Assembly (NCBI GenBank): GCA_030544225.1
Contig: CM060485.1
Span: 4,154,001 to 4,218,000, forward strand
Length of the DNA stretch: 64,000 nucleotides
DNA from: Skeletonema marinoi
Lineage: Eukaryota; Bacillariophyta; Thalassiosirophyceae; Thalassiosirales; Thalassiosiraceae
Reading direction: 5' to 3'
In this document: one piece after another, positions 21,657-30,386 of the stretch
Layout: each line of letters starts with the position of its first letter
How positions within the stretch are numbered: position 1 is the stretch's first letter
Notes under the pieces: model-generated
What the model saw: the letters and a program-made list of their open reading frames with translations, nothing else
Told to the model about the DNA's origin: nothing
The model's database searches: none
Translations under genes and position numbers: made by a program

Positions 21657-22370
21657 TCAACTAAAGTAACCCATGTTCGCTGACCCACCCAAAGTTTGCA
21701 TTTCTTGTTCCTTCTTGTCAAGTGCGCTCATTCTATTTTTGATACGTTCCTTCTGCTCTTGCAACCGACGTGCTGATGCATCAAATGATTCCCATTGCTT
21801 TGGATAGGGAATTCCTTTGGAATGCCCCATATTTCTAGTAATTGAATCTTGTCGCATTTGTCGTATACTGTTCACCCAAGCCAATGCCTCCTCTCGACTT
21901 TCTACTGCAAAGTATTGTGTTTTCGCCAGTGATGATACTTCAAAGACGGTATCGCAGCCGTCTGGCAGCAAGTCCAAGAGACAGTTGAATTCATTACTTG
22001 TGCTGGTATCACCTCGTGATATAATTCTTGCTTCTGTAGTATCGACTGTTATCGGAGCTCCCTTTGGAGTCGAACCATTCTCATCTTTGAATCTATACAA
22101 ATAACCACCCAACGCAATGAGATATCTTCGTTTCCATTGAGGCGACCAACTCGTAGGGCACCAGCTCATCGATAATACCCACTGTACGGGTGATGGTAGA
22201 AAGGAGTAGAATACTGGAACGTGCAGTTTCATTGCAAATCCAGCGTGGATTGGAGATGCTGCAAGCAGTGCCGGAGCGGAGAGATGAGTTTCATCGTATG
22301 TGGCCATTGGGACGATGTGTTCACCGCTGCTTGTGTTTACGTTGTTGCGTCTGCGAATTTCACTTGACAT
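21657..22370 (-). CDS. PH-domain protein
   Basis: 237 residues. A pleckstrin-homology domain covers about residues 65-175: WKRRYLIALGGYLYRFKDE forms strands 1-3, DTVFEVSSLAKTQYFAVES the later strands, and EEALAWVNSIRQM the C-terminal helix with its hallmark Trp. A short coiled coil (ARRLQEQKERIKNRMSAL) follows. PH domains bind phosphoinositides or proteins at membranes; the specificity cannot be read. Residues 1-60 have no recognised domain. Confidence 0.75.
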   Translation of the reverse strand: MSSEIRRRNNVNTSSGEHIVPMATYDETHLSAPALLAASPIHAGFAMKLHVPVFYSFLPSPVQWVLSMSWCPTSWSPQWKRRYLIALGGYLYRFKDENGSTPKGAPITVDTTEARIISRGDTSTSNEFNCLLDLLPDGCDTVFEVSSLAKTQYFAVESREEALAWVNSIRQMRQDSITRNMGHSKGIPYPKQWESFDASARRLQEQKERIKNRMSALDKKEQEMQTLGGSANMGYFS

Positions 22371-22865
22371 ATGCTAGCTGTTATTTTTGATTATGAGTTG
22401 GTGGTGAGATAAAGATAGTGGATGGAGGAATGATATGATGACGAGAGCGAGCTCTAGTGGATGGAGGTATGTAGCATGGGAACCGTGCATGCAAGCAACA
22501 CGCTGGTTCACTGCGCTAGTATTGCGATTTTAGCATCGCTAGTTTTGAGCGATAGATTTGCTCCTATGTGTGGTTTCTCTACCTTAAGTAAGCTACTGTA
22601 CCATAGAGGCTAAAAAACCATGATGACCATGGCATCCGACAGCGTAGCCGCCGACGCCTATATCTCAGTCAATACGAAGTCCCTAATTGGTTGTGATAGA
22701 TTAAATTGCTTCTATAAATATATAACAATAAGATTATGTGACCAGAACATTAATTATAACATCGAGAGGCGTTGCGGATAGGGGGTCAAAAAATGTTGTG
22801 ATGATGCCGTCGGAATTCGACAGTACATCGGTGTTTTGAGGGACTTTGCGGGTGGCTGTGGCAGT

Positions 22866-22918
22866 GATACTCGGCTGGTTTCTTCTAATAAATATATTAC
22901 ATCGATCAGCCGAGTATC
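22866..22918. repeat. Perfect 12-bp inverted repeat (hairpin)
   Basis: GATACTCGGCTG at 22866-22877 pairs perfectly with CAGCCGAGTATC at 22907-22918 across a 29-base loop. It could be a regulatory hairpin or the end of a decayed small element. Confidence 0.75.
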
Positions 22919-23024
22919 GTCGCTGTAGACGCCTTTGAATCCCCTCCAAATGACCAACATGCTGTAGAAATTCGACGTCGTCGCCTGTTTGCTGAAAATG
23001 CTCTCCAGCTCGCTCAATATCAAC

Positions 23025-23103
23025 TATAACCATCATAATACTGGCCTTAAACGCTTGCTATGATGTTTACGAAGTCAAAAAGGCCGGCAGTATGATGGTT
23101 ATA
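23025..23103. repeat. Imperfect 23-bp inverted repeat
   Basis: The arm at 23025-23047 and the arm at 23081-23103 are near-complementary over 23 bases, with a 33-base loop; the ends TATAACCATCAT / ATGATGGTTATA pair perfectly. It lies 68 bp from the left end of the transposon. Confidence 0.7.
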
Positions 23104-23171
23104 CCCACTTCCTAAGGTACTAGGGTACGCCGAAGGAGCACCATGGAGGTGTTGTTTTGTGCTGTGGCTCT

Positions 23172-23853
23172 CTGGAAGATCCCCGAAAACGTACATAGGT
23201 ATGGTATGGTACGTATGTATAGATACCATTAAGTACCTAACATACAAGTACTCGTACATACGTATGTATGATACGTATGTGTAGATACCTTACTTAAGGT
23301 AAGTACTTAACATATAAGTACTTACATACTCTACGTACAAAAAGGGGGCGCCCGTTGATCGTGCCCCCCAAACGCTTCAGTGAGAAACAGAACGCTTCAA
23401 AACGCAACAACCATGCAACAAAGAAACAAAGAAACAAGATGCAACAACCCGGACGGCACACCTACCAGCGACACCTGGACAACAATACTGCGATGAAAGG
23501 CACTGGGGGCACTGAAGATCAATAGGACGATAAAAAGCATCATTTCAAGTGGGCGAAAAGACGACTCTGCCTTCTTCGTTGACCCATCAAAACATGAATA
23601 ACAGAGGCCGAGGGGGACGGGGCAGTCATGTTCCACCATTGCATACACATCGGTTGGGGCCTCGTATTCCTGCTGGTCAAAATGGAGGGGGTGTTGGTGG
23701 GAGAGGAAGAGGAGCACCGAATGCTGCTGCTGCTGCTGCTGCTGCTGCTGGGCGGATTTGCACGGCTACAGATTCAAGGCAGGCATGTGAAGGAAAAGCT
23801 GAAAACAATCACGCTAGAAACAACAACACAAGATCATCCTCAGCCTCGGCGTC
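23172..23853 (+). repeat. Left terminal inverted repeat of the transposon
   Basis: 682 bp, the inverted counterpart of 29107-29794. From outside in it contains an AT-rich subterminal block of GTAC/ACGTAT repeats, a GGGGGCGCCC element, an apparent promoter and leader, and the first 86 codons of the RGG-rich gene. Homology stops inside that coding region, after a Ser-Ala-Ser segment. Confidence 0.9.
23191..23338. repeat. Subterminal cluster of short GTAC / ACGTATG / AAGTACTTA repeats
   Basis: About 150 bp made of degenerate, largely self-complementary words (GTACGTATG, CATACGTATG, AAGTACTTA, TTACTTAAGGTAAG, AGATACC), present again in the right repeat. Such iterated subterminal words are the usual layout of transposase-binding sites; binding itself is inference. 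Confidence 0.7.
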
Positions 23854-24529
23854 GAATGGAAGATCATCAACTACTAGTGTTATCAGTACACAACATGGGC
23901 CGGCATCAATCCTGGGTCCACAACGTCGCAGCGAAACAAGTGGAAACAAAAGATCCTCCACCAAAACAACTGCTGCTCAACCACAAAAGCAAGTAGACTC
24001 GATTGACCCCAAAAACTGGGCTCAGAGTTTATCAAAAGCGTTTCTCCGCAAAGAGCTTCTGCAGAAAGACTCTGTTTACTGGACATTGACCCCGAAGGCT
24101 GCGTACACAAGTAAGCCTGAGCTTTTTTCACCATTCAAATATGAAAACTTCGTCACTAACTTCAGGAATCTGAAGAGATCAATTAAATGCGAGGTAGAGG
24201 CCATTTCTTTCGATGATGAAGCAGTGAAGAAGGAACTGGCGGCTTTTCCTCTTGCTGAAGTGGATAGAAGAGGGAATAAGCGCTTTCACAACCATCCCGC
24301 AAAACAGCTTTTGATTGATGATATCAAGAATGGTGCTGGGAAGACGTACTTTAATCGTCCACGCGATCTGAGGGAAACAAAAGACGAGTATAAGGAGTTC
24401 AATAAAGTATACTTTCGTAAGCAATTTAATCGGCAAAAGCAAAGAGAGAAGGAAGTTGTTGGTTGGCAATACCGCAGAAATCTAAAGGGAGCAAGGAATA
24501 ATATCCAACGTGTATCCGAAGGTGCTTAG
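23594..24529 (+). CDS. Transposon gene A: RGG-rich protein with diatom-type charged C-terminal domain
   Basis: 311 residues from the first ATG (a GTG lies in frame 45 bases upstream). The N-terminus is RGG-rich (NNRGRGGRG, GGGVGGRGRG), then a run of nine Ala from a GCT microsatellite, then Ser/Asn/Thr-rich linker. The C-terminal 180 residues are charged and helical, with KAFLRKELLQKDSVYW, FRNLKRSIKCEVEAI, AKQLLIDDIKNG, PRDLRETKDEYKEFNK and KQREKEVVGWQYRRN. The P-x-x-L...Y-x-x-F pattern with a basic C-terminal helix resembles an ORF type I associate with diatom genomes, but I cannot name a family. RGG segments usually bind nucleic acid. The first 86 codons lie inside the left terminal repeat. 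Confidence 0.75.
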   Translation: MNNRGRGGRGSHVPPLHTHRLGPRIPAGQNGGGVGGRGRGAPNAAAAAAAAAGRICTATDSRQACEGKAENNHARNNNTRSSSASASNGRSSTTSVISTQHGPASILGPQRRSETSGNKRSSTKTTAAQPQKQVDSIDPKNWAQSLSKAFLRKELLQKDSVYWTLTPKAAYTSKPELFSPFKYENFVTNFRNLKRSIKCEVEAISFDDEAVKKELAAFPLAEVDRRGNKRFHNHPAKQLLIDDIKNGAGKTYFNRPRDLRETKDEYKEFNKVYFRKQFNRQKQREKEVVGWQYRRNLKGARNNIQRVSEGA

Positions 24530-24554
24530 TGAAATAATGTTTATTTAGATGTAT

Positions 24555-25975
24555 TTAGATGTCAAAGAGACCATTACCACAGTCCATATCGATTTGAACG
24601 ACAACAGCAACTGCCAAGAGGCAACGCTGATGAAGATCAATTTGATGACGGAAGCGATACTTCAGCACATTAAAGTTTTTGAACCTCGCAAACAGAGTTT
24701 CTTGTCTGGCCTTAGCTCTTGCCAAGAACTTTTTCGTCTCAGGTGCATGACCTGCTTTTGATGTGGTTATTTTTGTTGGCTCGCCTTTCATACCAGAATC
24801 AGCAACTGCTCTCTTTCCGTCTGGAATTTTGAATATAAGTGCATTTGGATCGGCCGAATCTTCCTTATCTTTCGCTTTCCTTCCTCGAAAGCGCTGAATC
24901 TCTGATGTCGAAGCTGGAAAAGGACCTGCAATGTGGACGATGTTGTTATGCTTTGTGGAAAAATATCACACGTTAGATCAAACTTGTAATGCACTTTGAA
25001 ACAATGCAGATACAGCACCTACTCACTCTAATAGCAACAGCGACTTCGTAGCTGACACCAGCAGAATTCGATTTATGATCGTAGTTTTTGGGGCCTGGAT
25101 TTTTTGCTCTCGGCTCATAACAACTGAAGTTAACTCCGTCTACTGTGAACCAAAAGATTTCGTCTTCATCAAAAAGCGTGGGGTCGAAGACTATTTCCTC
25201 AGATGATAGGCTGGCAATTTGTTCAACGATTCTTTTCCATTTTGGTCCAATTGTATCTTCGTGGTCTTTCCATCTACCCGACATAACAGCTGCAAGAAAG
25301 AAGAAATACACGATGATGAGAAGAATACTTCGATCGGGCAAAGAAAAAGGACAAAGTCTACTCACGATACGTCTCGTAAAGCTTCAAGAAATTCAGGCCG
25401 ATAAGAAAATCTTTCTCTTTCATACTTGGGAACTTTTCTTTCACTTTCTCAAATACAGCATGAACTGTTTTAGCTGAAACGCCGTAATGGGCTACAAAGC
25501 GCTCGTTATTAGTTCTCTCCATCACCCTCTGTCTGCTTTCGTCAAATCCAGCGTATTCTAATCCACGAGATCTCAGTTCTATAACTTGACGTAATGGAAG
25601 GACATTGGGGCTTGGAGCCGGTGGAAGAGGCGGCCAACTACGCCCAGCAAAAGACCGACTTGCTGGTCTAATGTCTCCACGTCGGCCACGCCCGGGATCC
25701 TCGCCTCCACCACGTGAAGAAGGCTGCCGACTTGCTGGTCTAATGTCTCCACGTCGGCCACGCCCGGCACCCTCGCCTCTACCACGTGAAGAAGGCGGCC
25801 GACTTGCTGGTCTAATGTCTCCACGTCGGCCACGCCCGGCACCCTCGCCTCTACCACGTGAAGAAGGCGGCCGACTTGCTGGTCTAATGTCTCCACGTCG
25901 GCCACGCCCGGGATCCTCGCCTCTACCACGTGAAGACGGACGGCCTCGACCGTCATAGCGACCTCTGCCATGCAT
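24555..25975 (-). CDS. Transposon gene B: DDE transposase (Harbinger/IS5-like)
   Basis: Exons complement(join(24555..24950,25027..25289,25366..25975)) give 422 residues; all junctions are GT-AG and keep the frame. Residues 1-110 are RG-rich with four 24-residue repeats. A helical region (FVAHYGVSAKTVHAVFEKV) then leads to the catalytic core. Proposed acidic triad: D254 in FWFTVDGVNF, D342 in GKRAVADSGMKGEP and E375 in KARQETLFARFKNF, spaced 87 and 32 residues. YDHKSNSAGVSYEVAVAI and IVHIAGPFPASTSEIQRFR are further blocks typical of this stramenopile DDE family; ADSGM-x-GEP parallels the DSGYP of Harbinger enzymes. The frame is intact with all three acidic residues, so it could be active. The stop is 26 bp from the stop of gene A. 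Confidence 0.85.
25650..25945. repeat. Four tandem 72-bp units in the transposase gene
   Basis: Units recur every 72 bp (starts near 25656, 25728, 25800 and 25872) and encode 24 residues each, of the form RGDIRPASRPPSSRGRGEGA plus GRGR. They differ at a few sites only (gatcc versus gcacc, gctg versus gcgg). Arg-Gly-rich, so probably nucleic-acid binding. Confidence 0.9.
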
Positions 25976-26070
25976 TCTTTTATGTACTTGGGATTTCTGG
26001 ATACAATATCTGTGTGAATGTAAAAATAATGGAAAAATTGCGCCCTTACTTATATATGACTTGCAGAAAA

Positions 26071-26221
26071 CGCCCTCTCCGAGTGAAGGAGTCCCAAAAT
26101 AGGATTTATGTCTTGATACATGCGCCGGAATTGGTAAGACTCGGCGAGAAACGAAGCCCTCTCCGACCGAAGGAGTCCCAAAATAGGATATACCCTATTG
26201 ATACATGCGCCGGAATTGGTA
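26071..26221. repeat. Direct repeat of about 66 bp in the shared promoter of genes B and C
   Basis: Copies at 26071-26136 and about 26155-26221 share GAAGGAGTCCCAAAATAGGA and TTGATACATGCGCCGGAATT, with a few differences between. They lie between the divergent starts of the transposase (25975) and gene C (26325), so they could be paired regulatory or binding sites. Confidence 0.85.
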
Positions 26222-26324
26222 CTCATTCCATCTGCTTCAGATTTCGTCAACTTACCTTCTCCCTCAAAAATCTACAAAAATCAGTGTGAGTTTTGTTTGT
26301 GACTTTTTGATAGCTCTTTGTTTA

Positions 26325-28042
26325 ATGATGCGCCCTCGTCTGTCGAAAGAATTGCCCTATTCTGCTCTTAGCGATGCAGAGGAGAAATTTGTGCGCTGGT
26401 GTGCCTTCCGAACTGCTGCTGGAATTAGTGGTTTTGATTGGACAGCTGCTTCTCGGCTTGTAGTTCGTCACCAAACCAATTTGGGTTGGCCGAGAGCGCC
26501 GTACGATGACTATGAGGAGGATGACGGAATTGACGAAGATCTTATGGTGTTTGGGTCTGCAACGGGTGCAAATTCAATTCGTCGCACTGCTCAAAGACTT
26601 CATGCTTGTTACAAGAAGCAAGCAGTGACTGGAACGCTGCTGGAATTGGACGAGGACTACACCCCATTTGATCTCATAAAGAGCACTCAAAAAGCGTTAG
26701 AAGTTCTTTGTGTCGGCGTGCCTCCAAATATTCCCTCAACTTTTACTAACGCACGCAATCCTTCTCCTTCTCCCTCGATGCGTCAACATCATAACAGTGG
26801 TGTATCCAGATCCAACCCGACAGCCTTCACTTCACCAAGAAGCCGAGGTCGAAGTCCTCTTCCCACAAGAACTAATACGTACACTATGTCTGCTGATGAT
26901 TACTCCTCCTACCAGCAGAATGCTCCAATCGCCTCCGAAGCCAATCTTGTGTTGAATGGGACTGACTGTAATGGTGTAATCTGTGTGAAACAAGCCGACG
27001 TCATGGTTTCGACCGGTGGCAGAGATCGAGGCCGCCTCGTGACAAGGGTAACTGTGTTGCATCCTATTTCTGATGCCTCCATGTTCGATCCTGAAAATCA
27101 ACCAACTATCAAAGCAGAGTTGACCGAGTGCGGTGATGGCGTCGTGTTGACTCTGCCTGTTCCTGTGAGTCAAATGAGTGTGGTTCATGCAAAGGATCTC
27201 GCTACGAAAGCGGCCAACAAAGTGGGTGCTGCTGATCAGGACCAGCTCTACAGGCTCATTTTGCACGCCATCAATAGTCACCCTGATAGTGTTGTTAAGA
27301 AGGCGACCACTTACCACAGGATTGGTCGTGCTAACATCTCACAAGTTGACACACCATTTATCAAACGCGTGTACTTCTTTCCCGAAGGTATCTATGGAAC
27401 AAACAAGTTCTTCAACGAATACGTGTCGAAGAAGGAACTTTCTGTCAAAATGATCTACCTTTCAAACGTCCCAAAGGCAAATGACATTACAAAGTTATTC
27501 TCGGCCCAATTCAACCAAAAGTGTGACGACGCGTTGAGTGCAGCCGCCCCAGGGGATGGTGCTACAGCCGCAAAACGTGCTGGTCGTGAAGCCTTTGAAA
27601 AACTCTGGAAGGAAGAAGTCTTTTTTAAGTTTCCTCGTGGCTGTTGCTACGCGATGGTTGAGGTGGCCATTAAAGAAGAGGAGGAAAAGGACTTTGGAAA
27701 TGATCCAAAGAAGCCTACTGCAGATTTGAGCGGACTTGAAGCGGAGATGGCGGATTTGGGTATGTAGCTTATTGATTCCATTTATCCTATATAATGATAC
27801 TAACGTCTTACATTATCATTCTTTGCTATGCATCAGATTTCCTCCCCCCTCCCGTCTCTGCAGCGTTGCCTCATAGGAGCACCACAAATGCCAAGAAGAA
27901 GAAGAGGGCTGCTCCTTCAGATCTTGAACCGGATCAGTCCGCTACCAAGATTGCGGCTGTCGGGGAGAGTGTGTCTGGGGCTGCGGCTGTCAAGGAGAGT
28001 GCATCTACTGATGTCGATGCTGAAATGATGCTGGATCTATGA
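26325..28042 (+). CDS. Transposon gene C: unknown protein, two exons
   Basis: Exons join(26325..27759,27837..28042) give 546 residues. The intron has a GTATGT donor, a CTAAC branch-like site and a CAG acceptor. Without splicing the frame would end after 480 residues; exon 2 adds a basic tail (AKKKKRAAPS), a possible nuclear signal. The N-terminal 130 residues (LSDAEEKFVRWCAFRTAAG, FDWTAASRLVVR, SIRRTAQRLHACYKK) could form a helical DNA-binding domain of Myb/trihelix size; Harbinger elements carry a Myb-like partner, but I see no proper Myb tryptophan pattern. A Ser/Pro-rich linker (PSPSPSMRQHH) follows. The C-terminal half (LYRLILHAINSHPDSVVKK, IKRVYFFPEGIYGTNKFF) matches nothing I know. Confidence 0.7.
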
Positions 28043-28343
28043 GAGAGATACACTGTTGTGTTGATTCCGGAAAGGTTAGCTGAACATTACATACACTAAA
28101 TAATAGAGAGCTTGTTATCTGCTTGAGCTAGGAAGTAGTTATAGTGCAAGAGTGCTCAGATACTTTGTTAATGGCTAGATCGATGCAGCACAAAAATTTG
28201 CAGTATAAAATACCGAAATGTTCGGTCGGTATCCAATCTGATTAAGTTAGATTTTCAGATACGATACCGCAAGTCACAAAGTTGCAGAGGCAGCAGTAGC
28301 AGTAGCATATTTCATTGTCTCTTCTATCCCTCACGCGACAAGC

Positions 28344-28958
28344 ATGTCACCCCCCATTCCCCCGTTCCCTCGTACTCTTCGAGGCGAACTAGCTGTAACG
28401 CACAACTCACATCAACAGAGAAAAGATCGTGTAGCCCAGTATCTGAGGAATGTGCTTGAGTATCGGCGCAGAAGTTCTTGCTGTATTAGGTTTTCGAAAG
28501 GAAGCAAGTGCAATTGTGCACTCACAGAACTTCTAAGTGACGAAACAAAGCTAGATCAGTGTGCACAGATCGTAAGTGATATCATGCTTTTCAAGGTTGG
28601 GAACCATGCTGCCTATGACATTTATGTCCGCAAACAACGTGGACGATACAGGAAGGGAAATTACAGCAAATCTGAAGATGATACCTTCATGTTCCCAGAG
28701 CATCCTAATCAAACCTGTATCGCACCCGATTCTTCAATCTGTTTGGGTTTCTGGGCAAACCTTATGCAGATTAACCGCGACGAATGGAAGAAATATCAGA
28801 ATGGAGGCAATACCACTTACACCGGAGGAGTGCCTCTACATAGTTGGGTCTTCGGGTATCATCAAACTCGTCCTGATCTAGATTGGCCCATTTCATCTTT
28901 ATCTCAGGACGATGAAGAGACGGAAGAGTTGCTGCAGAAAATAGAGGAGGAATATTAA
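28344..28958 (+). CDS. Transposon gene D: small Cys/His-containing protein, unknown
   Basis: 204 residues, single exon. A Cys cluster near residue 47 (CCIRFSKGSKCNC) could bind zinc together with later Cys/His (HPNQTCIAPDSSICLGFW, LHSWVFGYH). The N-terminal part is basic and helical (HQQRKDRVAQYLRNVLEYRR), the C-terminus acidic (DDEETEELLQKIEEEY). No family recognised. It sits between gene C and the right terminal repeat and is inside the element, so a role in transposition or its control is the default inference. Confidence 0.65.
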   Translation: MSPPIPPFPRTLRGELAVTHNSHQQRKDRVAQYLRNVLEYRRRSSCCIRFSKGSKCNCALTELLSDETKLDQCAQIVSDIMLFKVGNHAAYDIYVRKQRGRYRKGNYSKSEDDTFMFPEHPNQTCIAPDSSICLGFWANLMQINRDEWKKYQNGGNTTYTGGVPLHSWVFGYHQTRPDLDWPISSLSQDDEETEELLQKIEEEY

Positions 28959-29078
28959 TATATACTTTATCTGATTTTACTTCAAGCAATTATAATTTAC
29001 GTTGGAAAGCAAGATAACTTAACAGAGAGTAGTCAATCGACATATAGAGCCTTCTAGTCCTTGTCTTTTCACTTATCG

Positions 29079-29208
29079 TTATTTCCCTTTGCATATCCTC
29101 TTACTTGACGCCGAGGCTGAGGATGATCTTGTGTTGTTGTTTCTAGCGTGATTGTTTTCAGCTTTTCCTTCACATGCCTGCCTTGAATCTGTAGCCGTGC
29201 AAATCCGC

Positions 29209-29245
<37 letters not shown>

Positions 29246-29372
29246 TCGGTGCTCCTCTTCCTCTCCCACCAACACCCCCTCCATTTTGACCAGCAGGAAT
29301 ACGAGGCCCCAACCGATGTGTATGCAATGGTGGAACATGACTGCCCCGTCCCCCTCGGCCTCTGTTATTCAT
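29079..29372 (-). pseudogene. Truncated copy of transposon gene A within the right terminal repeat
   Basis: The right repeat carries the same leader, ATG and first 88 codons as gene A (with 11 rather than 9 Ala codons), pointing inward. Homology ends at 29107, after which the frame runs about ten codons and stops. The product would be a 97-residue RGG peptide lacking the conserved C-terminal domain. It is best read as a by-product of the inverted repeat, though it keeps gene A's apparent promoter. Confidence 0.8.
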
Positions 29373-29794
29373 GTTTTGATGGGTCAACGAAGAAGGCAGA
29401 GTCGTCTTTTCGCCCACTTGAAATGATGCTTTTTATCGTCCTATTGATCTTCAGTGCCCCCAGTGCCTTTCATCGCAGTATTGTTGTCCAGGTGTCGCTG
29501 GTAGGTGTGCCGTCCGGGTTGTTGCATCTTGTTTCTTTGTTTCTTTGTTGCATGGTTGTTGCGTTTTGAAGCGTTCTGTTTCTCACTGAAGCGTTTGGGG
29601 GGCACGATCAACGGGCGCCCCCTTTTTGTACGTAGAGTATGTAAGTACTTATATGTTAAGTACTTACCTTAAGTAAGGTATCTACACATACGTATCATAC
29701 ATACGTATGTACGAGTACTTGTATGTTAGGTACTTAATGGTATCTATACATACGTACCATACCATACCTATGTACGTTTTCGGGGATCTTCCAG
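29107..29794 (-). repeat. Right terminal inverted repeat of the transposon
   Basis: 688 bp, reverse complement of 23172-23853 with two additional GCT units in the alanine run and no other difference that I could find by eye. Confidence 0.9.
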
Positions 29795-30386
29795 TAAAAA
29801 TCATCGGTTGCGTATGTAGGAAGGTAGATAAGTTCTACTACTATTCTGTTTTACCGTACCATCACTCCCACAATAAAATCGCGCTGTGAACCAGCGTGGC
29901 AACATCGTCAGCATCTTTGAAGCTGATGATGAGTGAGAGATGAGAGATGAGAGATGAGAGATGAGAGATGAGAGCTCTTGGAGCTTCGCTGAGAAGGAGC
30001 AAAAGGGGGAAAGGAGAGGGCGGAAAATATGTGGCATTTCGGTGGCATTTCATGTCAAGTCAGAACACGCATTGATGCTTCCGTTGCAATCAACTTTGGT
30101 GGCGGTGATGGCAGGATGTCATCGATGAAAGCTCTCCAAGAGTTTACCAGCTCAAAAATCGGGATGATTGTGACACCTGAAAAGAAGAGGTAATAATCAA
30201 TCTGTAACTGACTACTTACATAACGGCTCAAGTTACAAAAATGGACTTGCAGCCTCTCTCAGTTGTTGATCTGATTTCAACAACGTTGACATGTGTCTAA
30301 GCCATCACTATTTCGAATTAACGATAGCGTTATTAAAGAAATCGTCGTAACCTTCTGTGTACTACGAACACGTCACCAATAAAACA
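29795..30386. other. Intergenic region right of the transposon, with a GATGAGA microsatellite
   Basis: 592 bp without a supported gene. About 29931-29974 is a tandem run of roughly six GATGAGA heptamers. The rest shows nothing distinctive. Confidence 0.6.

Larger units (their letters stand above)
22371..23171. other. Gene-poor region left of the transposon
   Basis: 801 bp with no convincing gene. It holds two inverted repeats (22866-22918 and 23025-23103), listed separately, and a duplicated phrase (TAGTGGATGGAGG, near 22418 and 22456). A 100-codon minus-strand frame at 22734-23036 overlaps the hairpins and is not supported by any recognisable domain. Confidence 0.5.
23172..29794. mobile_element. 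6.6-kb DNA transposon with long terminal inverted repeats and four genes
   Basis: The segment is bounded by inverted repeats of 682 bp (left) and 688 bp (right), starting CTGGAAGATCCCCG and ending with its complement. By eye they are identical except for two extra GCT units on the right. Inside are an RGG-rich gene (plus), a DDE transposase (minus, three exons), a two-exon gene of unknown family (plus) and a Cys-containing small gene (plus). The transposase motifs resemble the PIF/Harbinger-IS5 group of DDE enzymes, but repeats this long are not typical of that group. Flanking bases at the two ends (GTGGCTCT and TAAAAATC) show no obvious target-site duplication. The near-identity of the ends suggests recent insertion or recent end homogenisation. 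No capsid, DNA polymerase or retroviral-type gene is present, so I treat it as a plain DNA transposon. Confidence 0.85.

Noticed and set aside
22734-23036. 100-codon minus-strand frame left of the transposon
   Set aside because: It overlaps the hairpin repeats, has a second overlapping frame of similar length, and no family motif.
23172-29794. Polinton or virophage-type element, suggested by the long inverted ends
   Set aside because: No capsid, packaging ATPase, protease, DNA polymerase or retroviral-type integrase is seen, and 6.6 kb is too short; the DDE transposase explains it better.
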